From assembly GCA_023414875.1 (NCBI GenBank), contig JAEZMV010000021.1:62001-126000 (forward strand): a DNA stretch of 64,000 bases, written 5' to 3'. Source of the DNA: Bacillota bacterium. GTDB lineage: Bacteria; Bacillota; Clostridia; Lachnospirales; Lachnospiraceae. Every line of letters begins with the position of its first letter. Positions within the stretch are counted from its first letter, which is position 1. Shown piece by piece: positions 7,886-16,416 of the stretch. The notes under the pieces are model-generated. The model saw only the letters and a list, made by a program, of their open reading frames with translations, was not told the origin of the DNA and made no database searches. The position numbers and the translations under genes are program-made.

Positions 7886-9943
7886 ATGAATACAACCGAA
7901 CATGTTACTAATAAAGGGAAAGGAACAACCCGAATTCCCAATAAATTAGGTCTGGAAAAATCGCCCTATCTTCTTCAGCACCAATATAACCCTGTGAACT
8001 GGTACCCTTGGGGAGATGAAGCCTTTGATAAAGCAAAAAAAGAAAACAAGCCCATCTTTCTATCCATTGGTTATTCTACCTGCCACTGGTGCCATGTTAT
8101 GGCTCATGAAAGCTTTGAAGACGACGAAGTTGCAGAGCTTTTAAATGATGCTTTTGTTTGTGTCAAGGTTGACAAAGAGGAACGTCCGGATATTGATACC
8201 GTTTATATGACCATTTGTCAGGCTACCACCGGACATGGCGGCTGGCCGCTTACCATTCTTATGACTCCAGAGCAAAAGCCCTTCTATGCGGCAACCTACT
8301 TACCTAAAAATTCGCGTAGCGGAATCTTAGGTTTAATGGATTTGCTGGCTCAGGTTGATAAGCAATGGAACACAAATCCACAGGATATGCTCCGAACCGG
8401 AGACCAAATAGCCGATATCATGAAGCGTGAATTTGAGACCTCCTTGGATAGCTCTGAGGTTACCAAGGATCTGGTTAACCTGGCGGTAACTCAGTTTAGT
8501 CAGAGCTTTGATCATGACTATGGTGGTTTTGGAAATGAGCCAAAATTCCCGATGCCTCATAATTTGATGTTTCTGCTGCGTCATGCGCAGCTGGAGAAGG
8601 ACGAGAAATCCCTATTCATGGTGGAGAACACCTTAAAGCACATGTACCGAGGCGGCATCTATGATCACATTGGCTACGGCTTTTCCAGGTATTCTACCGA
8701 TGCCAAGTGGTTGGTGCCTCATTTTGAAAAAATGCTTTATGATAATGCTTTACTTGCCATTGCCTATACGGAGGCATATCAATATACCAAGGAACGTATT
8801 TATAAAACAGTGGCTCAGCAGATTTTTGAATATATCCGGCGTGAAATGACTGATCCCGAAGGAGGGTTTTACAGCGCCCAGGATGCTGATGCTGAGGGAG
8901 AAGAAGGTAAGTACTATGTCTTTACTCCAGAGGAAATTAATAAGGTATTGGAAAATGAGGACGGCTCCTTCTTCTGTGAGTACTTTGACATAACGAAAGA
9001 GGGTAATTTCGAACATGCCAACTCCATTCCCAATCTAATCAAGGCCAACGATTTAAAATCCGATAACGAGCGCATCGTACGGCTGTGTAACAAGCTATAT
9101 GTCTACCGACTGGACCGAGCGAGGCTGCACAAGGATGATAAAATACTGACCTCCTGGAACGCTCTGATGATTACTGCTTATGCAACCGCCGCCAGAGTAT
9201 TTCAAAATGAGGATTATGCCGATGTTGCAACCCGTGCAGTAGAATTCGTAAATACAAGACTGACGGATAATATCGGAAGACTTTATGTCAGATATCGTGC
9301 CGGAGAGGCCGCCTTTATGGGACACCTGGATGATTATGCCTTTTATTGTATGGCCTTACTTTCCGTATACGATGCAACCTTTGATATCGGTTATCTAAAA
9401 CAGGCTACTACCTTGACTGATAAAATGATTGAGCTCTTCTGGGATGAGAAAAACGGTGGCTTCTTCCTGACTGCCAAGGACGCCGAGGAATTAATCTATC
9501 GTCCTAAGGAGGTTTATGATGGTGCAACTCCTTCTGGTAATTCTGTTGCCGGTTATGTACTTCAAAGACTTGCTAATCTGACAGCAAATGCCAGATATAT
9601 ACAATTTGCTGATAAACAGTTGAGCTTTCTCGCGGGACAGGTTAAGGATTATCCCGCCGGACACAGCTTCTCCTTAATTGCCTTCCTTCAAGCTCTTTAC
9701 CCTTCGAAGGAAATCGTATGTGTGGTCAGTGAGAAGGAGGATCATCAGGAGTTAAAAGACTATTTGGCAGAGAATTTTGAGCCTAATACTGTAGTATTAC
9801 TAAAGTCAGAGGAGAATGATGAAGTGCTTCGTGAGGTGGCGGATTATATTGATGATTATCGCATGTTGAATGATAAAACCACATATTATATCTGCGAAAA
9901 TCATACCTGTATGGCTCCAACCAACGAACTAGTACGTCAGTAA
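7886..9943 (+). CDS. Thioredoxin domain-containing protein, DUF255/YyaL (spermatogenesis-associated protein 20-like)
   Basis: A 685-residue cytoplasmic protein. The N-terminal thioredoxin-like domain (about residues 20-180) opens with LGLEKSPYLLQHQYNPVNWY and holds the CxxC-type motif TCHWCHVMAHESF near residue 74. The remainder is the six-hairpin glycosidase-like alpha/alpha toroid with GGIYDHIGYGFSRYSTD and GGFYSAQDADAEGEEGKYY motifs. Full length for the family. The family is widespread but its reaction is not established; roles in redox or sugar-related chemistry are speculation. AAGGAG sits upstream of the ATG. Transcribed alone, divergent from ldh. Confidence 0.9.
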   Translation: MNTTEHVTNKGKGTTRIPNKLGLEKSPYLLQHQYNPVNWYPWGDEAFDKAKKENKPIFLSIGYSTCHWCHVMAHESFEDDEVAELLNDAFVCVKVDKEERPDIDTVYMTICQATTGHGGWPLTILMTPEQKPFYAATYLPKNSRSGILGLMDLLAQVDKQWNTNPQDMLRTGDQIADIMKREFETSLDSSEVTKDLVNLAVTQFSQSFDHDYGGFGNEPKFPMPHNLMFLLRHAQLEKDEKSLFMVENTLKHMYRGGIYDHIGYGFSRYSTDAKWLVPHFEKMLYDNALLAIAYTEAYQYTKERIYKTVAQQIFEYIRREMTDPEGGFYSAQDADAEGEEGKYYVFTPEEINKVLENEDGSFFCEYFDITKEGNFEHANSIPNLIKANDLKSDNERIVRLCNKLYVYRLDRARLHKDDKILTSWNALMITAYATAARVFQNEDYADVATRAVEFVNTRLTDNIGRLYVRYRAGEAAFMGHLDDYAFYCMALLSVYDATFDIGYLKQATTLTDKMIELFWDEKNGGFFLTAKDAEELIYRPKEVYDGATPSGNSVAGYVLQRLANLTANARYIQFADKQLSFLAGQVKDYPAGHSFSLIAFLQALYPSKEIVCVVSEKEDHQELKDYLAENFEPNTVVLLKSEENDEVLREVADYIDDYRMLNDKTTYYICENHTCMAPTNELVRQ

Positions 9944-10062
9944 TAGAAAAAGCGGGTACTGATAAAACCTTATATATTGAGTTTAATCATTACCACCTTT
10001 ATTTTATGAAACTAACACTATATCCTCTATACCAGACCTATTATAATATAGTAATTCTTTGA

Positions 10063-10112
10063 TTGACGAATGTATCAGAGTGATATATTATTATCTATAT
10101 CACTCTGATACA
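10063..10112 (+). promoter_or_regulatory. padR promoter overlapped by a 17-bp perfect inverted repeat (probable operator)
   Basis: TTGACG (10063-10068) and TATTAT (10086-10091) are 17 bases apart. A perfect inverted repeat with arms 10071-10087 and 10096-10112 (TGTATCAGAGTGATATA and its complement, 8-base centre) covers the spacer and the -10 box. The position is ideal for repression by the PadR protein encoded 33 bases downstream. It could also act as a terminator hairpin for the preceding gene, but it lacks a clear U-tract. Confidence 0.7.
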
Positions 10113-10144
10113 TTTTCATATATACCATTCAGGAGGTTTATTAT

Positions 10145-10693
10145 ATGGCTATTAAAAACAAAACAAAATATGCAATCCTCGGTGTGCTTTGTATGAAGCC
10201 TTGCTCTGGATATGATATTAAGAAATTTTGTGATAAAACGATATCTCATTTCTGGAATGAAAATTTCGGGCACATTTACCCGGTATTAAAGCAGTTGCTG
10301 GAAGAACAGTTGATCTGCCCTTCTGCACCGGAGATAGAGGACAGACGCAAGATTTATTGCATAACCGAAAAAGGTAAACAGGAATTTTATGCTTGGCTAA
10401 TAGAGCCGACGCAACTCCAGCCACCCAGATCAGAGCTTATGCTAAAGCTGTCCTTTGGAAATCATATTCCGAAAGATAAGGTGTATGAAATGTTACAAGA
10501 GGTGAAGGAAAGAAATAGTTATAACCTAAAGCTATATAAGGTGATGGAGGTTAATTATAAAAACAATGAGGTAGCCAGAAATGATCCGGCATATCCCTAC
10601 TGGCTCGCACCGTTGCGATTAGGAATATTAAATGCAGAGACTACAATCCGTTGGTGTGATGAGATCATACAATTATTAAAGAATTTCAATTGA
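10145..10693 (+). CDS. PadR family transcriptional regulator
   Basis: A 182-residue protein. It has an N-terminal winged helix beginning KYAILGVLCMKPCSGYDIKKF and containing the PadR hallmark FWNENFGHIYPVLKQL near residues 37-52, then a C-terminal coiled-coil dimerisation domain of the PadR-s2 type (LRLGILNAETTIRWCDEII). PadR proteins usually repress a neighbouring transporter, detoxification or glycosyltransferase gene and release DNA on binding a phenolic or drug-like ligand. AGGAGG precedes the ATG. A palindrome overlies its promoter, and an MGT glycosyltransferase follows on the same strand, the likely target. Confidence 0.9.
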   Translation: MAIKNKTKYAILGVLCMKPCSGYDIKKFCDKTISHFWNENFGHIYPVLKQLLEEQLICPSAPEIEDRRKIYCITEKGKQEFYAWLIEPTQLQPPRSELMLKLSFGNHIPKDKVYEMLQEVKERNSYNLKLYKVMEVNYKNNEVARNDPAYPYWLAPLRLGILNAETTIRWCDEIIQLLKNFN

Positions 10694-10755
10694 TATAACG
10701 AATTTAGTAAAGAAATATTCATTGCTTTATAACTTAAGATATTTTTAAAGCTGTA

Positions 10756-10844
10756 TAGATAATTGTGAAATTATTAGGTTTATCAAATTTTATGTATAGA
10801 ATATACAAAATAGATTCAGTTATTATATTTCGCAATTACAGCTA
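10756..10844. repeat. Palindromic intergenic repeat, copy A
   Basis: About 89 bases with imperfect terminal inverted repeats (TAGATAATTGTGAAAT at the left, complement of TAGCTGTAATTGCGAAAT at the right) around a core resembling AAATTTTATGTATAG. It matches three other intergenic places (32882, 47508, 49411). It sits between padR and the glycosyltransferase gene and is preceded by no transposase. It looks like a MITE-type or REP-like element. Confidence 0.6.
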
Positions 10845-10860
10845 TATATGGAGGTATTAC

Positions 10861-12042
10861 ATGGCTAAGATATTATTTGTAAACGGTAATCTTCATGGGC
10901 ATATTAACCCTACCCTTCCAATTGTAAGAGAGCTGATACAACGAGGTGAAGAGGTATATTACTTTTCTACAATAGATTTTAAGGCGAAGCTTGAGGCTGC
11001 CGGTGCCGTTTTCATGGACTATAGTGAGATCCTTACTCCGTTCATGCAGCAATTTCGTCCTCACGGAAATCACCCCTTTTATACCCTGATGGAATATATG
11101 CTATCCTTTGACCGAACTGTGATCCCCTACATATTGAGTAAAACAAAAGACCTGCATTTTGACTATATGATTCATGATGTAATGTTTGGAGGTGGCAATA
11201 TCCTGTCCAAAAAAATGAACCTGCCTGCGATTGCCTCCTGCTCTTCCTTTGTTATGGAGAAGCCCCCAGTTCCCGATCGAATGATGGAGCCTGGCTTTCA
11301 TCCCCAGCTTGATTATCTTTATTCGGAGCTAAAGACAGCACAAGAAGAATGGAATTTTGATTCTCTTAATTTATCGGATATCTTCTTTAAGAAGGAAGCT
11401 ATGACACTGGTTTATACCTCACGATTTTTCCAACCTCTCGGAGACAGCTTAGATACTTCTTATCAATTTGTCGGTCCTTCCATTACCGATCGAAAGGAAA
11501 TACTTGACTTTTCACTTAACTCTGGGCAAAAGCTTATATACATATCCATGGGTACGATAAATAATAACTGCCTTGACTTTTATCAGAAATGTCTCAATGC
11601 TTTTCAAGACGAAAGTTACCAGGTTGTAATGTCGATTGGAAACAAAACAGGGATCTCAGAACTACAAAACATCCCGAAGAACTTTATTGTGAAAAACTAT
11701 ATTCCCCAGCTTGAGGTGCTTAAACGGGCAGATGTCTTTATAAGTCATGGCGGCTTAAACAGTGTTAGTGAAGCTCTCTATTTTGGAGTTCCTGTGATTG
11801 CTATACCGATGGCAAATGATCAGCCTGTAGTAGCAAAGCGGTTGGCAGAGCTTGGTGCCGGATTAAATCTAAATATGACAGAGGTCACATCAGAGATATT
11901 AAATCATATGGTGAATACGGAATTAACGGACCCTAGCTATCGGCAACAAAGCTGGGAGATCAGTAATACATTTATAGAATCCGGTGGATACAAGAAAGCT
12001 TCCGATCTGATTATTAATTATAAGAAGTCACTGCCGGTATAA
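10861..12042 (+). CDS. MGT family glycosyltransferase (UDP-glycosyltransferase, GT1)
   Basis: A 393-residue GT-B enzyme starting MAKILFVNGNLHGHINPTLP, the acceptor-domain signature of macrolide-glycosyltransferase-like proteins. The C-terminal donor domain has the UGT signature HGGLNSVSEALYFGVPVIAIP near residues 298-318 followed by ANDQPVVAKRLAELGAG. Such enzymes attach a sugar from a UDP-sugar to hydrophobic acceptors, including macrolides and phenolics. The acceptor here is unknown. The start at 10861 is supported by GGAGG six bases upstream; the frame stays open to 10765, but that part lies in a repeat. The neighbouring padR suggests ligand-induced expression. Confidence 0.88.
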   Translation: MAKILFVNGNLHGHINPTLPIVRELIQRGEEVYYFSTIDFKAKLEAAGAVFMDYSEILTPFMQQFRPHGNHPFYTLMEYMLSFDRTVIPYILSKTKDLHFDYMIHDVMFGGGNILSKKMNLPAIASCSSFVMEKPPVPDRMMEPGFHPQLDYLYSELKTAQEEWNFDSLNLSDIFFKKEAMTLVYTSRFFQPLGDSLDTSYQFVGPSITDRKEILDFSLNSGQKLIYISMGTINNNCLDFYQKCLNAFQDESYQVVMSIGNKTGISELQNIPKNFIVKNYIPQLEVLKRADVFISHGGLNSVSEALYFGVPVIAIPMANDQPVVAKRLAELGAGLNLNMTEVTSEILNHMVNTELTDPSYRQQSWEISNTFIESGGYKKASDLIINYKKSLPV

Positions 12043-12206
12043 TCAGTGAAATGAAACTACTCCATATTTATCTTACAGAGTGGTATTTACCTAATAATTA
12101 TTATACTGTCTGTTTCGTATAAATCTTTTATATATTTTTCTTACCCAAACAAATAATGTATTCCTTCTGCATATGATATAGTAACACTCTCCATGAGGTG
12201 TTGTAT

Positions 12207-12497
12207 ATGCAAAAAGGCTGGGTTTATGAACCGGTTATATCCAATTACGATGCATTACTGTTTTATAATGTAATGAGCAATTATACCGATGGCTATCATT
12301 ATCACCCGATTGCCATTGCAAAGCGCGAGCAGATCGGTATGAAATATCGATTTCTGTGTATTGTGTTGGAAAAGATCACTCTGAACCTACCCTCTCATTT
12401 TGCCGATATTGAAATATATAAGCCGGAATTAGGAAAACCTTATGCTACCTGTATTTACAAACTTGAATTTGAACAATTTTCCTCCCAGAGAATATAA
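12207..12497 (+). CDS. Hypothetical protein, 96 aa
   Basis: A small soluble protein starting MQKGWVYEPVISNYDALLFYN and rich in Tyr and His (DGYHYHPIAIAKRE). I do not recognise a family. The ATG at 12207 has GAGGTG about eight bases upstream, better than the open frame start at 12198. The sequence has no signal peptide or membrane segment. It lies alone between the glycosyltransferase gene and a shared terminator; the 12043-12206 gap shows no other gene. Confidence 0.6.
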   Translation: MQKGWVYEPVISNYDALLFYNVMSNYTDGYHYHPIAIAKREQIGMKYRFLCIVLEKITLNLPSHFADIEIYKPELGKPYATCIYKLEFEQFSSQRI

Positions 12498-12528
12498 CTT
12501 ATTGTAAGGTAACTACTTTTTCAAAGAC

Positions 12529-12562
12529 AAAAGGAGCTGTTTTATAACCAGCTCCTTTTTCC
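12529..12562. terminator. Bidirectional intrinsic terminator
   Basis: AAAGGAGCTG (12530-12539) pairs with CAGCTCCTTT (12549-12558); it is flanked by A-rich sequence on the left and TTTTT on the right. It lies between the convergent genes ending at 12497 and 12593 and can serve both. Confidence 0.8.
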
Positions 12563-12592
12563 TAATTGAAAACCATATAATTTTTTATGATT

Positions 12593-13396
12593 CTAACTAT
12601 AGTTCTTTTTAATATATTTTGCCGCTTTTTTTACCATATCCTGCATTGACTTTTGCTTGACATTGGTGGTATGCGTTCTACTATTCTTGAAATGTATATC
12701 CATTACACCATTTGCACCATTATTCTTCACGGCATCGTAGTTATAACCACGTCCATATCCTTGGCTTCGACCGCTGATGTATTTGCCGGCCGGCTCTGAG
12801 TCTTTACCGGCATGAGGCATTGCTGTCATGGAGGCTGCTAAAATATAATCTCCTACCTGAACTATAACTGCTCTGCGTGTCCAACTAAAGCCACCCCATA
12901 TTTCTTTGATGGTTTTGGTATCTTCTTTTGTAAGCGGTTCAACATCCGCATGATTCGTCCCATATGTTCTTCTTACTTGAAAAGATTTTCCTGTATCCAC
13001 ATCGGTGACTGTTGCATCTACTCCTCTATCCCACAGACCTCTAACCTCTGAAAACCAATCCAGATCACCTGCTTTAGTAGTTGCAGATGATGCTTTTTCT
13101 TCATTGTCAGCTAGCAAGACACTTCTTGTCTTCTTACCGATAACTCCATCTGCTATTAAACCATTGGCCTTCTGGAAACGTTTTACAGCGTCTTCTGTGA
13201 TTTTGCCATAATAACCTGTGGTTTTAGGATATGTAAAAAAACCTAATTCTTGTAACGTTGTCTGAACCGTTTTTACTTCTGTACCGCGTGATCCCTTTTT
13301 CAATAATGCAGCTGCTGAAGCATTTACCGGAGTAACAGCCATAGTTAGTGCTAGACATGTAACTGCAGCACGAATTAAAAAAGATTTGTTTTTCAT
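12593..13396 (-). CDS. Secreted peptidoglycan-binding domain protein with conserved C-terminal domain
   Basis: A 267-residue exported protein. A signal peptide of about 28 residues ends near VNASAAA. A PG_binding_1 domain follows (residues 31-95), with KKGSRGTEVKTVQ and DAVKRFQKANGLIADGVIGKKT motifs. After a short linker, the C-terminal 165 residues form a domain with the motifs EIWGGFSWTRRAVIVQVGD, MPHAG and NGVMDIHFKNSRTH, seen in clostridial cell-wall proteins but without a function I can name. It probably binds the wall. The ATG has AGGAG upstream. Monocistronic, convergent with the small gene at 12207. Confidence 0.78.
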   Translation of the reverse strand: MKNKSFLIRAAVTCLALTMAVTPVNASAAALLKKGSRGTEVKTVQTTLQELGFFTYPKTTGYYGKITEDAVKRFQKANGLIADGVIGKKTRSVLLADNEEKASSATTKAGDLDWFSEVRGLWDRGVDATVTDVDTGKSFQVRRTYGTNHADVEPLTKEDTKTIKEIWGGFSWTRRAVIVQVGDYILAASMTAMPHAGKDSEPAGKYISGRSQGYGRGYNYDAVKNNGANGVMDIHFKNSRTHTTNVKQKSMQDMVKKAAKYIKKNYS

Positions 13397-13545
13397 ATGC
13401 CAATCTCCTAACTGATGTCAATATATTTACCTTATGGCACCATTCTATTACGTATTTGTTAATTTGTCAACCTTTTATTTAACATTTACGTAATATTTTG
13501 TTTATTATTTTGTAACATTTGGAAACTAGGGTAGTTTTTTCCATA

Positions 13546-13606
13546 CAAAAAGCTGCCACACGTACTGGAACCTTCTGCAAGGAAACCCCTGTACTGTGCG
13601 ACAGCC
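13546..13606 (-). terminator. Terminator after the marR gene
   Basis: On the minus strand an imperfect stem (arms 13606-13588 and 13568-13551, GGCTGTCGCACAGTACAGG with CCAGTACGTGTGGCAGCT) is followed by TTTTTG. It begins about 65 bases past the marR stop codon. Confidence 0.65.
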
Positions 13607-13671
13607 TTTATGTAAGATGATAAACATTTTATATTATATCAATTTGGTGTTAACCATTTTGACTGAGATAC

Positions 13672-14097
13672 CTAGATCATAACTTCATTAACAATCTTTT
13701 TTAACATTTTCTCAAGAAGTGCCACTTCTTCTTTTGTAAATTTATCACGAATACCGTTCATCAAATCCGTGTTAAAGGAGGAATTCATACCATAATTTTT
13801 TGAGAATTTATCCGTTACTTCCAAGAAGTATTCTCTCCGGTCATCCAAGGAAATTACTTTTCTAACATATCCCTTACTAATCAGATTACTAATACGATAG
13901 GTTGCATTCGGTTGAGAGATGTTTACGTAATTTGCAAATTGATGTACAGTTGGACGGTTTAATAAGTATATTACCTCTACACAATAGGATTCTGTTGGAC
14001 TCAAGCTGTCCTTCTCTTCGTTAACACTTGAAAATAAGTTTTTGCAATAGTTGTTGCGAAACTTAAAATAAAGTTTTTCAAATTCTTTTTCCAGCAT
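13672..14097 (-). CDS. MarR family transcriptional regulator
   Basis: A 141-residue winged-helix protein. It has LSPTESYCVEVIYLLNRPTVHQFANYVNISQPNATYRISNLISKGYV as helix-turn-helix and wing approach, followed by DRREYFLEVT, the conserved MarR wing. The start is taken at the ATG at 14097 because AGGAG lies eight bases upstream; an ATG six codons earlier overlaps that site. Flanking helices would form the dimer. It is divergent from the CcdA-ResA fusion, whose promoter is in the shared 380-base gap, so that gene is a plausible target. The ligand is unknown. Confidence 0.85.
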   Translation of the reverse strand: MLEKEFEKLYFKFRNNYCKNLFSSVNEEKDSLSPTESYCVEVIYLLNRPTVHQFANYVNISQPNATYRISNLISKGYVRKVISLDDRREYFLEVTDKFSKNYGMNSSFNTDLMNGIRDKFTKEEVALLEKMLKKIVNEVMI

Positions 14098-14321
14098 ATC
14101 ATTAGCTCCTGTCATTGAATTTTTTGTTTACAAATATCAAGTTAAAGAATAGTACACGATAGATGTCATTGTTTCTAGTAATTTTCGAATTAAATGATAC
14201 CATTTCCATATCTATTATATACGTTTTCGACTATTAAATCAATTATTTATAACTAATTTTTTAAATTAATTAGCGCCTGACTAAGTTAATTCACCAATAA
14301 CCTTGAAAAGATTGTAAACAC

Positions 14322-14350
14322 TTGTATCCTTTATAGCAATGTTATACAAT
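14322..14350 (+). promoter_or_regulatory. Probable promoter of the CcdA-ResA fusion gene
   Basis: TTGTAT (14322-14327) and TACAAT (14345-14350) are 17 bases apart, about 130 bases upstream of the ATG. The remainder of the 14098-14479 gap is AT-rich, carries the divergent marR promoter region and shows no gene. Confidence 0.5.
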
Positions 14351-14479
14351 AATCCTACATATTATATATAAATGCCTATGATACAATCCGTATTATCCTT
14401 AATATCTCGTATCTATCATAAACAGTTAATGAGTTCCGCTATTACTTGTTTCATTGACTTAGCTTTGAAAGGAGCCAAC

Positions 14480-15835
14480 ATGCCGACAGGACTTATATCA
14501 ACCGGTAATATCAGTTTTATTATAGTATTTTTGGAGGGCTTACTGTCCTTCTTTTCCCCGTGTGTCATACCCTTAATCCCAGTTTACATGAGTTATCTAG
14601 CTGGAAATGCGAAAAACACCTTGGAGAATGGCACAATCATATTCGATCGAAAAAAAGTGTTTTTCCATACTGTGTTTTTTATACTTGGTATTTCGTTTGC
14701 ATTTTTTATTCTAGGAATGGCCTTTACTACTGTAGGTACCTTCTTTAAAGAAAAACAGTTATTATTTACCCGTATCGGCGGTATTATAATTATTTTACTT
14801 GGACTGATGCAGCTAGGCTTTTTTGAAATTAAGTTCTTCCAGAGAGAGCGTAAAATAAATCTTAATTTAGGTCAACGAAAAATCAATCCACTGATTGCTT
14901 TTATTACCGGATTTACCTTTAGCTTTGCCTGGACACCTTGTGTTGGACCGGTTTTATCCTCCGTACTGATTATGGCTTCCGGGAGTGGCTCCTCCTTTGC
15001 CGGGGATTTACTCGTGCTGGTCTATACAGCCGGATTTATTATTCCCTTCCTATTCTTAGGCTTTTTTACGACACAAGCACTTAATTTTCTAAAAAAATAC
15101 CAAAAACTATTAAGGTATACCGTGAAGGTAGGCGGCATCTTACTTATACTCATTGGATTTATGACCTTTACCGGTTGGATGAACGGGATCTCCAGTTATT
15201 TAAACCGCTTTACTCCTCCAATCACTCAAGATGAGAATAACGACTCCAATGAGGTTACAATTACTCCTACCGATACCAGCGATGATAATGCTGACTCCGA
15301 GGGAAACCAATCTTCCGTTGGTGTTGATGCAAACGAAGCTGACGAAGACGAAGTTGATGCAGACGCTTCAAATAGCAATAAAACTCAAGCTTTTGACTTT
15401 ACCTTGACCGATCAATATGGCAATGAGCACACCCTGTCCGATTATAAAGATAAGGTTGTGTTCTTAAATTTCTGGGCAACCTGGTGCCCTCCCTGCAGGG
15501 AGGAGATGCCCGATATAGAAGCTATCTACGAGGAATACGGCAAGAACGAGGAGGATGTTATTATCCTTGGGGTTGCAAATCCCGCTAGTACAGAGTTTCC
15601 GAATAATCAGGATGTAAAAAAGGAGGAAATCATCGACTTTCTCGAAGAGAACGGCTATACCTTCCCCGTTGTCTTTGATGAAACCGGAGTATTATTGAAG
15701 GATTATTTTATCTCAGCATTTCCAACCACCTTTCTGATTGATAAAGAAGGAAATATATTTGGATATGCACCGGGCGCTCTTACAAAGGATATGATGAAGC
15801 AGGTAATTAATCAAACAATAAATTCATCAAAATGA
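14480..15835 (+). CDS. CcdA-type thiol transporter fused to a ResA/TlpA-like thioredoxin
   Basis: A 451-residue protein. Residues 10-240 form a CcdA/DsbD-beta membrane domain of six segments with the paired redox cysteines Cys28 (FFSPCVIPLIPVY) and Cys154 (AWTPCVGPVL). A very acidic Asp/Glu/Ser-rich linker (about 250-300) leads to an extracytoplasmic TlpA/ResA domain with the active site WATWCPPCR (Cys336, Cys339) and FPTTFLIDKEG. It should pass electrons from cytoplasmic thioredoxin to exported proteins within one chain. The start at 14480 is chosen for GAAAGGAG just upstream; the frame is open to 14372. Divergent from marR. Confidence 0.9.
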   Translation: MPTGLISTGNISFIIVFLEGLLSFFSPCVIPLIPVYMSYLAGNAKNTLENGTIIFDRKKVFFHTVFFILGISFAFFILGMAFTTVGTFFKEKQLLFTRIGGIIIILLGLMQLGFFEIKFFQRERKINLNLGQRKINPLIAFITGFTFSFAWTPCVGPVLSSVLIMASGSGSSFAGDLLVLVYTAGFIIPFLFLGFFTTQALNFLKKYQKLLRYTVKVGGILLILIGFMTFTGWMNGISSYLNRFTPPITQDENNDSNEVTITPTDTSDDNADSEGNQSSVGVDANEADEDEVDADASNSNKTQAFDFTLTDQYGNEHTLSDYKDKVVFLNFWATWCPPCREEMPDIEAIYEEYGKNEEDVIILGVANPASTEFPNNQDVKKEEIIDFLEENGYTFPVVFDETGVLLKDYFISAFPTTFLIDKEGNIFGYAPGALTKDMMKQVINQTINSSK

Positions 15836-15862
15836 TGGACTTAATTCTAATATTTTAAAGAC

Positions 15863-15893
15863 AAAATAATCATCGTATCGCAATGATTATTTT
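15863..15893 (+). terminator. Stem-loop after the CcdA-ResA gene
   Basis: AAAATAATCAT (15863-15873) and ATGATTATTTT (15883-15893) pair perfectly around a 9-base loop, starting 27 bases past the stop. The T-run is inside the 3' arm. Confidence 0.6.
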
Positions 15894-15956
15894 GGGTAAA
15901 CTAACGAAAGATATATGAAAGACAATATAACGAAAGAAAAAATATGGATAATTTCT

Positions 15957-15985
15957 TTGACACTGTGGAAGTATTATGCTACAAT
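15957..15985 (+). promoter_or_regulatory. Strong promoter of the MutS2-like gene leader
   Basis: TTGACA (15957-15962), 17-base spacer, TACAAT (15980-15985). The predicted start near 15992 gives an unusually long leader of about 425 bases before the coding region at 16417. Confidence 0.8.
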
Positions 15986-16024
15986 GCATCTGTAAATAAT
16001 ATCTCGTTTGAAAGGATGGTTTTG

Positions 16025-16063
16025 ATGTCGGTATTAACTGTAATAGAGGTTTGTGCTAACTAG
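16025..16063 (+). CDS. Candidate regulatory leader peptide, 12 aa, upstream of the MutS2-like gene
   Basis: ATG at 16025 with AAAGGA eight bases upstream encodes MSVLTVIEVCAN and stops at TAG. It begins about 33 bases after the predicted transcription start. Its stop codon lies inside a small hairpin (GTGCTA/TAGCAC, 16053-16066), and downstream come alternative stems and an intrinsic terminator. This is the arrangement of translation-sensing attenuators that precede antibiotic-response genes in Firmicutes. The peptide matches no leader I know. The role is inferred. Confidence 0.55.
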   Translation: MSVLTVIEVCAN

Positions 16064-16118
16064 CACCTAATTTAATAGGTTCGGGTACACTTTGTGTAAC
16101 CTTTTATTTGTCGTACCC
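16053..16118 (+). promoter_or_regulatory. Alternative leader hairpins after the peptide ORF
   Basis: GTGCTA/TAGCAC (16053-16058 and 16061-16066) straddles the leader stop codon. Downstream GGGTAC (16083-16088) can pair with GTACCC (16113-16118), enclosing an ACAC/GTGT stem. CACCTA and TAGGT segments offer competing pairings. These look like ribosome-position-dependent structures. Confidence 0.45.
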
Positions 16119-16207
16119 AACTTTTCTACCTTTACAGTAATACTCAAAACTGTCTTATAATAAATTGAAAACGGAAGGCTTCTTCAGCCAACTTTTTCTG
16201 ATTATTT

Positions 16208-16245
16208 AGGCATAATAGGTGTATCCTGTTATGCCTTTTCTATTT
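16208..16245 (+). terminator. Intrinsic terminator inside the MutS2-like leader (attenuator)
   Basis: AGGCATAATAGG (16208-16219) pairs with CCTGTTATGCCT (16225-16236), 12 bp including one G-T pair, loop TGTAT, followed by TTTTCTATTT. It lies about 180 bases before the coding region and after the promoter, so transcription must read through it to express the gene. Confidence 0.75.
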
Positions 16246-16270
16246 GTGAAAAAGTCTGTCATCATTTTGT

Positions 16271-16376
16271 TATTTGATCTATGATCAGTTTATATTTGAT
16301 CTATGATCCGTTTTATGGATCCATGCCCACAGGGAGTATTCTACCTATTGTAACGGTAGTAATTTCTGTGGGCATG
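16271..16376 (+). promoter_or_regulatory. Direct repeat and second hairpin upstream of the MutS2-like gene
   Basis: A 22-bp direct repeat (TATTTGATCTATGATC plus flank; 16271-16292 and 16293-16314) is followed by an 11-bp perfect stem CATGCCCACAG/CTGTGGGCATG (16322-16332 and 16366-16376) with an inner CTACC/GGTAG stem. The hairpin ends about 22 bases before the AAAGGAG ribosome site. Its U-tract is weak, so it may act on translation or RNA stability rather than as a terminator. Confidence 0.5.
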
Positions 16377-16416
16377 TTTCGTCTAGAACAAGGTTAATTA
16401 AAAGGAGTAGATAGAA

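Noticed and set aside
10765..10860. N-terminal extension of the MGT glycosyltransferase
   Set aside because: The added codons fall in a palindromic repeat, and GGAGG supports the later start.
16322..16376. Second hairpin as an intrinsic terminator
   Set aside because: Stem is strong but followed only by TTTCGTC, so I list it as a regulatory structure.
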